In this document: piece after piece, positions 8,597 through 16,652 of the stretch
How positions within the stretch are numbered: position 1 is the first letter of the stretch
How the letters are laid out: each line of letters starts with the position of its first letter
Assembly (NCBI GenBank): GCA_001310715.1
Contig: BAXV01000076.1
Span: 1-16,762, forward strand
Direction of reading: 5' to 3'
DNA: 16,762 nt
Source of the DNA: Pseudovibrio sp. JCM 19062
Lineage (GTDB): Bacteria; Pseudomonadota; Alphaproteobacteria; Rhizobiales; Stappiaceae
Notes under the pieces: generated by a model
Told to the model about the DNA's origin: nothing
What the model saw: the letters and a program-made list of their open reading frames with translations, nothing else
Databases searched by the model: none
Made by a program: the position numbers and the translations under genes

Positions 8597-9327
8597 ATGA
8601 GACCAGGAAATCAGAATAACAAGCGCATGCGTGGGCGGGGGCGTAAGGCTCCAAATCCATTGACACGTACGTATGAGTCAAATGGACCGGATGTGAAAAT
8701 CCGAGGTACCGCATTGCATGTTGCTGAAAAATACCAGCAACTTGCGCGTGATGCTCAGGCCTCCGGAGACCGTGTAACCTCCGAAAACTATTTCCAGCAT
8801 GCAGAGCATTACCAGCGTATCGTCGCTGCTGCTCAACCCCAACACTCACAGACGACACCTGCACCTTATGGGCGTTCAGAAGATGAAACAGCTTCTGAAG
8901 CTCCAAAAGCTGCGGAACCGCGCGAAGAAATGGAAGCTGCAGGCACAACAGCAACTTCTTCTCAGCCAATTGTCGGTCTGGATACGCCTCAACCGTTTAT
9001 TGAGCCGCTTCTACAGCCGATGAAAATACAGAAGCCGCGGTTGGCACATTTGAATCTTCTGAGGAAGATGATGATAAACCACGCCGCCGCGTTCGTGGGA
9101 CTCGTGGTCGCGGTGTACGCCGCACGCCAAGCTCTGCAAATCCTGATGAACCGACTGAACCATCAGAAGGTGGTGAAGAGGATTCAGCTACACCAAAACC
9201 ACGTCGTACGCCTCGTGCTCGCACACCTCGTGCGGCTCGTACACAACGTACACGTGCGGCTCGTGTGCCTTCTGAGGACGCACCAGCACCAACGGCTTTA
9301 GAAACGACCGGAGACGGTGAGAGCTAA
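8597..9327 (+). CDS. DUF4167 domain protein (one frameshift as presented)
   Basis: A family found mainly in alphaproteobacteria, of unknown function. The N-terminal conserved core (about residues 1-80) is basic and then helical: MRPGNQNNKRMRGRGRK, then GPDVKIRGTALHVAEKYQQL, then DRVTSENYFQHAEHYQRIV. The rest is low-complexity: acidic Glu/Asp/Ala stretches, then an Arg/Thr/Pro-rich tail (PRRRVRGTRGRGVRRTP, later TPRARTPRAARTQRT). Those features suggest nucleic-acid binding, but this is inference. One G is missing near 9007; restoring it (GAG CCG GCT TCT) changes the frame from a spurious LLQPMKIQKPRL to ASTADENTEAAVGTFESSEE and ends at 9327 as GDGES. The length is then 243 residues. It is followed by a terminator. 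Confidence 0.85.
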
Positions 9328-9380
9328 ACACGTCTGACGATGTGTTTGCTGGTTCACTGGCGGTTGTCGGTGTACTCACG

Positions 9381-9414
9381 AAAATCCCCGCTCAAAAGGC
9401 GGGGTTTTCTTTTT
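9381..9414 (+). terminator. Intrinsic terminator after the DUF4167 gene
   Basis: CCCCGC (9386-9391) pairs with GCGGGG (9399-9404), followed by TTTTCTTTTT. Upstream AAAA at 9381-9384 can pair with the first Ts and gives a short T-run on the minus strand. The element therefore probably serves both the DUF4167 gene and the convergent MOSC gene that ends at 9448. Confidence 0.85.
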
Positions 9415-9447
9415 GTTGCTTGAACAGCAAACCAGCGTGTTTGTGGC

Positions 9448-10218
9448 TTATTCAACAGTCAGCGTGTCGCCGATGGAAAGTGTGCCGTTGTTGAGCACTT
9501 CCAGATAAATCCCCACATCCATGTGGCCCAAAGAGGTGTGAAGCACCTTGTTGATATTGGTGTCGCGCTCGGCTGTGTTTGGGTTTACGTCCACTGCGGC
9601 ACAACGGCGGGTGCGTCTGCCGAATTTGAATTCAACGCCTGAGCTGGAGCGGATTTTTTTTGTCGGCCCAGTTGAATTCCTCATAGGCAGGCAAGCCTTC
9701 AAGGTAAATGTTTGCACGGAACCGCTTTGGGTCGATCTCTATCCCCATGGTTTCGGAAAGTGCCTTTACGCTGGCCAGATTCACTACGTGGACAAATTTT
9801 TCGGCTGTATCGGTGAAGGCATGGTTGTCTGCGGAGCGTACTTTGAGCGGGCCTGTTGCTTTGTCTCCCATATGTGCCGTGAAGTAGGCGGCGAGAGCTT
9901 GCTGACCCTCTGTGGTTTCCAGTGAGAGTGTGACGTCCTCGGTCTGTGGCTTGGACAGAGTGATGCGTTTGTTTTTCAGATCGTACGTGCATTTGACCTG
10001 CGCCACGTCTTCGTAGCGCACCAGCACCAGAAACTTGCTCTTTTTGATGTGTTTGGGGTCTGCCGGATCAAATCCGCATGGGCCATTTTCGATTGCGTAG
10101 GCACGGTCGAGCGGGAAGACGGCGCCTGCTTGCACAGGTGCGGACTGGAGTGGATGCGGCGTGAGCCTTTGACCGGATGGGTTGCGAGTGCGGAGATCTG
10201 GGCGGGCGAAAAAGTCAT
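9448..10218 (-). CDS. MOSC-domain protein (two frame breaks as presented)
   Basis: A MOSC protein of about 256 residues. This family carries out sulfur or molybdenum-cofactor related chemistry, and its characterised members use a cofactor-binding Cys. The N-terminal beta-barrel region begins MTFSPAQISALATHPVKGSRRIHS, with FPLDRAYAIENGPCGFDP following. The MOSC core includes FRANIYLEGLPAYEEFNWADKKIRS and GRRTRRCAAVDVNPNTAERD, with the conserved Cys at about 206, and the C-terminus is IYLEVLNNGTLSIGDTLTVE. Two breaks are inferred. One base is missing in 10136-10141, before VQAGAVFPLDR. The run of eight T at 9654-9661 (A8 on the coding strand) should be seven, or ten. The start ATG at 10218 has only a weak GGAA upstream. 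It is divergent from clpB. The substrate is unknown. Confidence 0.85.
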
Positions 10219-10294
10219 ATTAAATTCCGTCGCTTAAACTGCTAGAAACTATGAGAGACAAAGGAATGTGGCAAGATCTTGCGAGTGCCCTCTT

Positions 10295-10319
10295 TTGTCG
10301 GCAAGCTGAGCTACTATAT
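10295..10319 (+). promoter_or_regulatory. Possible heat-shock-type promoter of clpB
   Basis: TTGTCG (10295-10300), 13 bases, then CTATAT (10314-10319). The short spacer resembles RpoH promoters rather than the housekeeping 17-base spacing, which is expected for clpB. The -35 match is partial and no other clear promoter is visible between the divergent MOSC and clpB genes. This is a tentative call by eye. Confidence 0.3.
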
Positions 10320-10405
10320 GAAGAGTGCAGGGGAAAGTCTCCTGCTTCGGGTGCTCTTCAAGAGGCTCGGATCCTCCCAAAATGCTTCGTCATGCTTCGG
10401 GTGAC
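10319..10405 (+). promoter_or_regulatory. Structured leader of clpB
   Basis: An inner stem of 8 bp, GCAGGGGA (10327-10334) with TCTCCTGC (10338-10345, one wobble), is enclosed by GAAGAG (10320-10325) pairing with CTCTTC (10354-10359). The CTCT of the outer arm can instead pair with AGAG at 10361-10364, so two conformations compete. A second small stem pairs GTCAT with GTGAC near 10389-10405, and ATGCTTCG occurs twice there. The AGGAG ribosome site is at 10415-10419, six bases before the ATG. A temperature-sensitive leader is possible but unproven. Confidence 0.4.
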
Positions 10406-10425
10406 ACGGCACATAGGAGTTATAT

Positions 10426-13004
10426 ATGGACTTTGAGAAATACACCGACCGTGCGCGTGGGTTCATTCAGTCTGCGCAAACTTATGCTCTGGGACAAGGG
10501 CATCAACAGTTTACTCCCGCACATATTTTAAAGGTCTTGCTGGATGACAGCGAAGGCATGTCTGCTGGCCTTATTGAACGGCTGGAGGACGTGTTCAGGA
10601 TGTGCGTCTGCAGATCGAGGCTGATCTGGCCGCGCTGCCAAAGGTAAGCGGCGGCAACGGACAGTTGTATCTGGCGCCTGAAACGGCACGTCTCTTTGAG
10701 CAAGCCCAGAAAATTGCCGAGAAAGCGGGTGACAGTTTTGTTACTGTGGAACGACTGCTGTTGGCGCTGGCAATGGATAAAGACAGCGGCGCTGGCAAGG
10801 CGCTTGTGCAGAGTGGGGTTACTCCAAATGCACTGAATGAAGTGATCAATGAGCTTCGTAAGGGGCGCACGGCTGACTCGGCTTCCGCAGAAAACCAGTA
10901 TGATGCTCTGAAGAAATTTGCTCAGGACCTGACTGAGGCAGCTCGCGAGGGTAAGCTTGATCCTGTGATTGGCCGGGATGAGGAAATTCGCCGTGCTATT
11001 CAGGTTCTATCTCGTCGGACCAAGAACAATCCGGTTCTGATTGGTGAGCCGGGTGTTGGTAAAACTGCAATAGCGGAAGGCTTGGCTCTGCGTATCGTCA
11101 ATGGCGACGTGCCCGAGAGCCTTAAAGACAAGAAGTTGCTTGCGCTTGATATGGCTCGCTGATTGCCGGTGCGAAATATCGCGGTGAATTTGAAGAGCGC
11201 CTGAAGGGTGTTCTGAATGAAGTGCAGTCTGCTGATGGCGGGATTATCCTGTTCATTGACGAAATGCACACGCTTGTTGGTGCAGGGAAGACAGATGGAG
11301 CAATGGATGCTTCCAACCTGCTCAAACCTGCGCTTGCCCGTGGTGAGCTGCACTGCGTCGGCGCGACTACGCTTGATGAATACCGCAAGCACGTTGAGAA
11401 AGACGCGGCGCTGGCCCGTCGTTTCCAGCCGGTGTTTGTGAGTGAGCCAACAGTTGAAGACACGATCTCTATCCTGCGCGGTATCAAGGAGAAGTATGAG
11501 CTTCACCATGGTGTACGCATTTCAGATAGTGCAATTGTTTCTGCTGCGACGCTTTCCAACCGCTACATCACTGACCGTTTTCTGCCGGATAAGGCGATTG
11601 ATCTTGTTGACGAAGCCGCCAGCCGCTTGCGCATGCAGGTGGATTCCAAGCCGGAAGAGCTGGACGAGCTGGATCGCCGGATCATTCAGCTGAAGATTGA
11701 GCGCGAAGCGCTGAAAAAGGAAGATGATGACGCCACGAAGGATCGGTTGCAGCGTCTTGAGAAAGAGCTGGTTGATCTGGAGGAGGAGTCCAGTGCTCTG
11801 ACGCAACGCTGGCAGTCTGAAAAAGACAAGCTGAATAGTGAGCAGAAGATCAAAGAGCAGCTGGATGAAGCTCGGACGGAGCTGGAACAGGCGCAGCGTA
11901 CAGGCAATCTGGCGCGTGCTGGTGAGCTGAGTTACGGCGTTATTCCGGATCTGGAAAAAAAGCCTGGCGAACGCCCAGACGGCTGAAGACGTGGATGACA
12001 CCATGCTCAACGAGACCGTCAGCAGCGAGAGTATTGCTCAGATTGTGTCCCGCTGGACCGGTATTCCGGTCGACAAGATGCTGGAAGGTGAACGCGAGAA
12101 GCTGCTTCGTATGGAAGATGAGCTTGCCAAGCGTGTTGTTGGTCAGCAGGAAGCTGTCCATGCGGTTTCCACTGCCGTGCGCCGGTCTCGTGCCGGACTA
12201 CAGGATCCAAACCGACCTATCGGCTCGTTCATGTTCCTCGGCCCAACCGGTGTTGGTAAAACCGAGCTGACCAAGGCGCTTGCCAGCTATCTGTTTGATG
12301 ATGAGACAGCAATGGTGCGCGTGGACATGTCCGAGTTCATGGAAAAGCACAGTGTTGCGCGTTTGATCGGTGCTCCTCCTGGCTATGTTGGTTATGAAGA
12401 AGGTGGTGCGCTGACAGAAGCGGTTCGCCGCCGGCCTTATCAGGTCGTGCTGTTTGATGAAGTTGAAAAAGCACATGGCGATGTGTTCAACGTTCTTCTT
12501 CAGGTGCTGGATGATGGCCGTTTGACCGACGGGCAGGGGCGTACTGTGGACTTCCGCAATACGCTGATCATCATGACGTCGAACCTTGGGTCTGAATTCC
12601 TTGCCGCGCAAGGCGAAGGTGAGGATGCGGAGGCCGTTCGCGGACCGGTGATGGATGCGGTTAAAGCGCATTTCCGCCCTGAGTTCCTGAACCGTCTGGA
12701 TGAGATCATCCTGTTCCACCGCCTCCAGCGGACTCAGATGTCGAAAATCGTTGAAATTCAACTGGCACGTCTGCAGAAGCTGTTGGACGACCGGAAGATG
12801 GAACTTGATCTGGAGGATGACGCTATGGGCTGGCTTGCCGACAAAGGCTACGACCCGGCTTATGGTGCACGTCCTCTAAAGCGCGTCATTCAGAAGCAAG
12901 TGCAGGATCCATTGGCAGAAATGCTGTTGGCTGGTTCACTTTCTGACGGACAGACGATCAAGGTTTCTGCCGGAACAGATCGATTGCTGTTTGATACAGT
13001 GTGA
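10426..13004 (+). CDS. clpB: ATP-dependent disaggregase ClpB (three frame breaks as presented)
   Basis: Hexameric cytoplasmic AAA+ chaperone that, with DnaK, pulls proteins out of aggregates. After repair it is 859 residues, close to the family norm. The N domain begins [18 protein letters not shown]. Nucleotide-binding domain 1 has Walker A GEPGVGKT (about 207-214) and Walker [11 protein letters not shown] coiled-coil M domain lies around 400-520 (rich in [18 protein letters not shown] heptads) and separates ClpB from ClpA/ClpC. Domain 2 has GPTGVGKT (about 606-613), [11 protein letters not shown] and [10 protein letters not shown]. Breaks: one G missing at 10580-10581 (restores [18 protein letters not shown]). 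One G missing at 11153-11154 (restores [21 protein letters not shown]). One extra C, or two missing bases, at 11963-11964 (restores [15 protein letters not shown]). It is followed by a terminator. Confidence 0.96.
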
Positions 13005-13026
13005 TCCGCCAGAACTTTAAGATGAG

Positions 13027-13054
13027 AAAAGGGTCGGAACTTCCGGCCCTTTTT
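13027..13054 (+). terminator. Intrinsic terminator after clpB
   Basis: GGGTCGGA (13031-13038) pairs with TCCGGCCC (13042-13049, one T-G wobble) around a 3-base loop. The stem is extended by AAAA/TTTT, and the T-run is 13050-13054. It sits 23 bases after the clpB stop and separates clpB from the next plus-strand pair. Confidence 0.85.
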
Positions 13055-13162
13055 GCTGTGTAGGCTACCTTAAGGCTCAAAGCGGCTTTGCGAGGCGGCG
13101 CTTTTGGTGTTTAGTCATACAGACGAGCGTTTGGGTGTTCGTTATGGGGCAGGGCATCGGGC

Positions 13163-13771
13163 ATGAGACACGTTGATATTGCGATTTCACTTGTGGTCGT
13201 CAGTTACATCTGGCTTGCCGCGACTGTTGTCATTGGCGGGCAGTTTTATCCAGATTACAACCATATCTCACAGTTCATGAGTGCTCTCGGCGCAACTGGC
13301 GCCCCTTTTGGACCTACGGTGAACTATTGGGGTTTTGCAGTTGTGGAGCTGCTGCTCTTGCCATGCCTCGTGATCTGTTTTGCTAGTCTGATGCGCAGCC
13401 GGGCAGAGCGTATTGGTTTGTCGATTTTCGCAGGCTATCCGCTGCTTATCGCTGTTGCAGCGTTCTTTCCATGCGATTTCGAATGCAGCATGGATGATCC
13501 AACACGCAGCCAACTCATACATACCGCTGCTGGCTTTCTGGCTTACTTCTGCGCTGTTGTGGGATTGTGTCTGTTGTCCCATGCCCAAGCTGAAAGACCG
13601 TACTGGGTCGTGCCTGGACTGATCTTGCTGGCTCTACTAATGAGCATGTCTGTCGAAACCGCAGTTAATGGTCTTCTACAAAGGGCCTTAGAGACGGGCG
13701 TTTATCTCTGGTTTGTTGTGATTTTGATAGGCAAGCGTCAGCAGGTGGAACGGGTACCGCTGTTTAGCTGA
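13163..13771 (+). CDS. DUF998-type integral membrane protein
   Basis: A 202-residue, strongly hydrophobic protein with about six predicted membrane segments: residues 7-26, 50-73, 86-101, 116-138, 147-165 and 172-190 (estimated by eye). Family-like features include YPDYNHISQFMSALGA after the first segment, FFPCDFEC in a loop, and a His in HTAAGFLAYF. DUF998 proteins have no firmly established activity. The frame is intact. The ribosome site is weak: only GGGC-type bases precede the ATG. The next gene starts six bases after its stop, so the two are probably one transcript. It follows the clpB terminator and has its own upstream spacer of about 100 bases, which contains a dyad CAAAGC-G-GCTTTG at 13078-13090. 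Confidence 0.7.
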   Translation: MRHVDIAISLVVVSYIWLAATVVIGGQFYPDYNHISQFMSALGATGAPFGPTVNYWGFAVVELLLLPCLVICFASLMRSRAERIGLSIFAGYPLLIAVAAFFPCDFECSMDDPTRSQLIHTAAGFLAYFCAVVGLCLLSHAQAERPYWVVPGLILLALLMSMSVETAVNGLLQRALETGVYLWFVVILIGKRQQVERVPLFS

Positions 13772-13777
13772 TGCCTC

Positions 13778-14377
13778 ATGCTCTGTCTGATGCTGAAGGA
13801 TTTGAGCTTGGAAAATGTATTGGTTTATCTGGTTGGTTTTGCAGGTACTGGAAAGCTGACAATTGCCCGCGCTCTTGCTGAGGCTACTGGTGCTAAAGTC
13901 GTCGACAATCAGTGGATCAACAACCCAATTTTCGGACTGCTCGATCATGACCGCCTGACACCTTATCCTGCGGCTGTGTGGAGGCAGATCGACAAAGTGC
14001 GAGATGCTGTGTTGGAGACTATAGCCACGCTTGGTGCTGCCCGTGCAAGTTATGTCTTCACGCATGAGGGCTTTGAGGGCGATCCGGGTGATCGGCAGAT
14101 TTATGAGGCAATCCGCCAAACAGCTCATCGTAGAGGAGCTTGTTTTCTTCCAATCAGGCTCATTTGTAATGAGGATGAAATCGTTAAGCGCGTGGTTTCT
14201 CCTGACCGAGCACTCCGACTGAAGAACATGGATCCTGAACGGTCACTTAGATCTGTACGCAACTCCATCGTGCTCAAGCCCAATCACGAAAATGAGGTGA
14301 TGCTCGATATCTCAGAAAAGCAACCGCCTGAAGTGGTGAGCATGATATTGGAGCAAGTAGTTCACTGCAAAGCTTAG
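13778..14377 (+). CDS. P-loop kinase-like protein (AAA_33 / shikimate-kinase-like)
   Basis: A small P-loop NTPase of up to 199 residues. Walker A is GFAGTGKLT (about residues 20-28), right after a beta strand (VLVYLVG). A DNQWINNPIF segment follows, where nucleotide kinases carry substrate-contact residues. YVFTHEGFEG and FLPIRLICNEDEIVKRV lie further on. DRALRLKNMDPERS may be the lid region with Arg residues. This pattern fits small-molecule or nucleoside kinases whose substrate I cannot name. The start is uncertain: ATG 13778 is the longest, ATG 13790 is possible, and TTG 13808 has AAGGA seven bases upstream and begins just before the first strand. It lies six bases after the DUF998 gene. 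Its stop codon overlaps the stop of the opposing M23 gene by 3 of 4 shared bases. Confidence 0.65.
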   Translation: MLCLMLKDLSLENVLVYLVGFAGTGKLTIARALAEATGAKVVDNQWINNPIFGLLDHDRLTPYPAAVWRQIDKVRDAVLETIATLGAARASYVFTHEGFEGDPGDRQIYEAIRQTAHRRGACFLPIRLICNEDEIVKRVVSPDRALRLKNMDPERSLRSVRNSIVLKPNHENEVMLDISEKQPPEVVSMILEQVVHCKA

Positions 14378-14388
14378 TTGCGCAGTGA
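14362..14388. repeat. Inverted repeat across two convergent stop codons
   Basis: TCACTGC (14362-14368) and GCAGTGA (14382-14388) are perfect 7-bp arms around a 13-base centre that contains both the kinase stop (14375-14377) and the opposing M23 stop (14374-14376). An alternative pairing uses CAA/TTG with a CG bulge. No T-run follows on either strand, so it is at best a weak or factor-assisted bidirectional terminator. Confidence 0.5.
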
Positions 14389-16332
14389 GGCTACACGCTG
14401 GCTTGAGCGGCCTGTTTCCATCAGGGCATTGATGCGGTCGCGTTCGCGCTTGAAGTTCTCCAGATTTTTAGCTTCAAGCACCCGGCCTTGCGGGACCTTG
14501 ATCTTCAGAGAGTTCACAAAACGACCGTTCACCTTCACTTCGTAGTGGAGGTGGTTACCGGTTGAGAGACCGGTCGTGCCAACATAGCCAACAACAGTGC
14601 CCTGTCTGATCTCCTGGCCTTGTTTGATACCAGAAGCAAAGCGGCTCATGTGGTTATAGGTGGTGACGTAACCGTTGGCGTGTTTGATCTCAACGCGCTT
14701 GCCGTACCCACCGGACCACGCCGCTTTTTGAATAACCCCGTCACCGGCTGCAAAGATGGCCGTGCCGCGCGGCGCGGCCCAGTCAGTGCCGGTGTGCAGG
14801 CGGCGTGTCTTCAAAACAGGGTGGCGGCGCATGCCGAAACCGGATGAGTAGCGGCCGGTTGCAATTGGCTTGCGAAGCAGGAATTGCTTGGCGCTCTGTC
14901 CGTTCTCATCATAGTAGTCAACAACACCATCTTCCGGTGTGCGGAAACGATAGAAGCGATGGGAGCGACCGTTCACGGAGATCGATGTATATAGAATCTC
15001 GGAGGTGCCAGTGGCTTCATCCGCATCCAGACCATAGAAGACGCTCATCTCATCGCCTGTCTTCACAGGGGCGTTGAAGTCCACGCTGTAAGAGTAGATG
15101 CGAACGAGTTCTCTAATAAGGGACTGCGGAACACTGTTGTCGAGGCCAGTCTGGTAAATCGAGTCGTAATATGTAGCGCGTGGGCCACGGGAGCCTTGTT
15201 GCTGTACTGCAAAAGCGTCTGCGGCCATCTCGGTGGATGGCTCCTGTGCGACAACAAACTCGCCTTCATCGTTGCGGGCGATGGTTGCCACATGGCGCTG
15301 GTCTTCATAGATGCTGACACGAACGAGAATATTGTCTTCTTTTTCAATCTGATCCGTGTTGAGGGACAGGCGGAAAATCTGGCCAGGTTTGATGTTGTCG
15401 ATGCCGAAGTGTTCGCTAAACGCCTTGATGTAGTTTTCCGCTTCTTCCTCAGAGGCCTCACCATCCAGCAGAACGTCAATAAAGTCGGTCTGGGTCAGAA
15501 TTGGAACAATGCGTTCCTCGATCTGGCTGGACTGAACGGTTTTGCGGGATTTGGGCTGGAAGGAAACGTTTTCTTCGGTAATGCGGACATTCAGGTTTTC
15601 AAATGGCTGTTCTGAAAGGGGAGCAAAACCGGCATTGAGGTCTTCGAGGCTAGCAACTGCGGCAATGTCAGTGGAGTTGTCCAGCATGAACATCGCGGCT
15701 TTCTTGACTTGATCCTGAACGGATTCTTCCTTGTAATCAGCAAGAGCGACCATGCTCATGGCTTCAAGTGGAAAATCACGCTGCGAGATAGAGACTTCGC
15801 CTTCAATGTCGGCGCCGTAAATCGCGTCACTGGCGACCTGTAGTGGAGCAACCTGTTCGCCCTGATACATGGTAATCGGGTCAAACGGTGGAATATCCGC
15901 TGCAGCTTCCTGTTCTTTGAAGGGTTCAAGGCTCGCGGTGACAAGCGCGTATGGCCGTGCTTTCACGTGGTCGCGCCCATCAGTGCGGGTCACTGTATTC
16001 ACTTCAATGATTTGCTGATTGGCGACTTCATCTTCAGTTGCGGAGAGGCGGTCGCCTTTGCCGCTGATATGCCGTTGTGGGGTCTGGTCTGCCGCATTGC
16101 GTATAGGCGCATATGCAGTGGTATAACTGTACTGGCCGTCAAGAGCGGCCATCAGCGCTCCGCCCATCAAGACTATAGATGTCATGCCGGTCAGAATCGT
16201 CCCGATTAGCCAACGGCCATTCAGCCGCGTCGGCTGTTCAGACGCGCTCGTAAGGCTGTCCACCATCAGGCCTGGCTCATTGCCAAGATTAACGGAGGGC
16301 CTTCCATTAGGATGGAACCTACCAGAATTCAT
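14374..16332 (-). CDS. Membrane-anchored M23 (LytM-type) metallopeptidase
   Basis: A 652-residue envelope protein with an intact frame. A cytoplasmic N-terminus of about 40 residues precedes one membrane segment (about 42-64, LIGTILTGMTSIVLMGGALM). A long acidic periplasmic region follows. Around IKAFSEHFGIDNIKPGQIFRL it has the look of the LysM/OapA-like domain seen in Csd3/MepM-type enzymes. The C-terminal M23 domain has the zinc ligands in LHTGTDW (His about 513, Asp about 517) and NHLHYEV (His about 594 and 596), plus a conserved NHMSRF His near 561. Such enzymes cut peptidoglycan peptide cross-links. A conserved catalytic set suggests an active enzyme rather than a LytM regulator. The frame could begin at a GTG at 16371, but ATG 16332 is preferred; GGGGAAAG lies about 12 bases before it. 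It is convergent with the kinase-like gene. Confidence 0.9.
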   Translation of the reverse strand: MNSGRFHPNGRPSVNLGNEPGLMVDSLTSASEQPTRLNGRWLIGTILTGMTSIVLMGGALMAALDGQYSYTTAYAPIRNAADQTPQRHISGKGDRLSATEDEVANQQIIEVNTVTRTDGRDHVKARPYALVTASLEPFKEQEAAADIPPFDPITMYQGEQVAPLQVASDAIYGADIEGEVSISQRDFPLEAMSMVALADYKEESVQDQVKKAAMFMLDNSTDIAAVASLEDLNAGFAPLSEQPFENLNVRITEENVSFQPKSRKTVQSSQIEERIVPILTQTDFIDVLLDGEASEEEAENYIKAFSEHFGIDNIKPGQIFRLSLNTDQIEKEDNILVRVSIYEDQRHVATIARNDEGEFVVAQEPSTEMAADAFAVQQQGSRGPRATYYDSIYQTGLDNSVPQSLIRELVRIYSYSVDFNAPVKTGDEMSVFYGLDADEATGTSEILYTSISVNGRSHRFYRFRTPEDGVVDYYDENGQSAKQFLLRKPIATGRYSSGFGMRRHPVLKTRRLHTGTDWAAPRGTAIFAAGDGVIQKAAWSGGYGKRVEIKHANGYVTTYNHMSRFASGIKQGQEIRQGTVVGYVGTTGLSTGNHLHYEVKVNGRFVNSLKIKVPQGRVLEAKNLENFKRERDRINALMETGRSSQRVASLRN

Positions 16333-16623
16333 CGAGATTTCTATCTTTCCCCTAGTCAGACAAACGGCCACCTACAGCGAATGGCATGGCACACACATAG
16401 ATTGATAAACAAAGCTGAAGACGGGAACAACTAATGAAAGAAAAATACGGCTGTATTTTGTCGCTCTTACTCTGAAAAATTATAGCAAAGGCTCGATTGG
16501 ATTGAAAATAATGGTTTTGGTCTTCAAAACGCGGATTTTCGCACCATATGAATAGAGGACTTGCGGTTTTCGAAAAAGTTTCCCCAGTCCTGTGAAAAAT
16601 CTGAAGTTTTCTCTTCATCCTCG
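16333..16623. other. Spacer between the M23 gene and the rightward promoter
   Basis: About 290 AT-rich bases without a supported gene. The M23 promoter (minus strand) must lie here but no clear -35/-10 pair stands out. The only sharp structure is the AAAATAC/GTATTTT inverted repeat at 16442-16459. A minus-strand open frame across 16352-16633 lacks any recognisable protein features. Confidence 0.5.
16442..16459. repeat. Inverted repeat upstream of the M23 gene
   Basis: AAAATAC (16442-16448) and GTATTTT (16453-16459) are perfect 7-bp arms around GGCT. The AT-rich stem sits about 110 bases upstream of the M23 start. It could be an operator or a weak terminator; its A/T-rich arms end in four T but no longer run follows. 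Confidence 0.4.
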
Positions 16624-16652
16624 TTGACAGCATCAGCTCCTATCCCTATAAC
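16624..16652 (+). promoter_or_regulatory. Near-consensus housekeeping promoter reading rightward
   Basis: TTGACA (16624-16629), a spacer of exactly 17 bases, then TATAAC (16647-16652). This is a near-perfect sigma-70-type promoter. The GC-rich stretch after the -10 resembles the discriminators of stringently controlled rRNA and tRNA promoters. The gene it drives lies outside the window. Confidence 0.75.

Noticed and set aside
10251..10436. Open frame of 61 codons upstream of clpB
   Set aside because: It overlaps the clpB start and the structured leader, has no ribosome site and no recognisable protein features.
3886..13004. Programmed ribosomal frameshifting as the cause of the breaks
   Set aside because: There are too many sites, in unrelated genes, without shared slippery heptamers or downstream structures. 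The same-direction one-base changes are better explained by data error.
866..13004. Genome decay or pseudogene formation
   Set aside because: Essential genes would be inactive, and there are no matching nonsense changes, large deletions or insertion sequences. Motifs are fully conserved.
16352..16633. Minus-strand open frame of 93 codons right of the M23 gene
   Set aside because: It is in an AT-rich spacer, with no recognisable protein features and no clear ribosome site.
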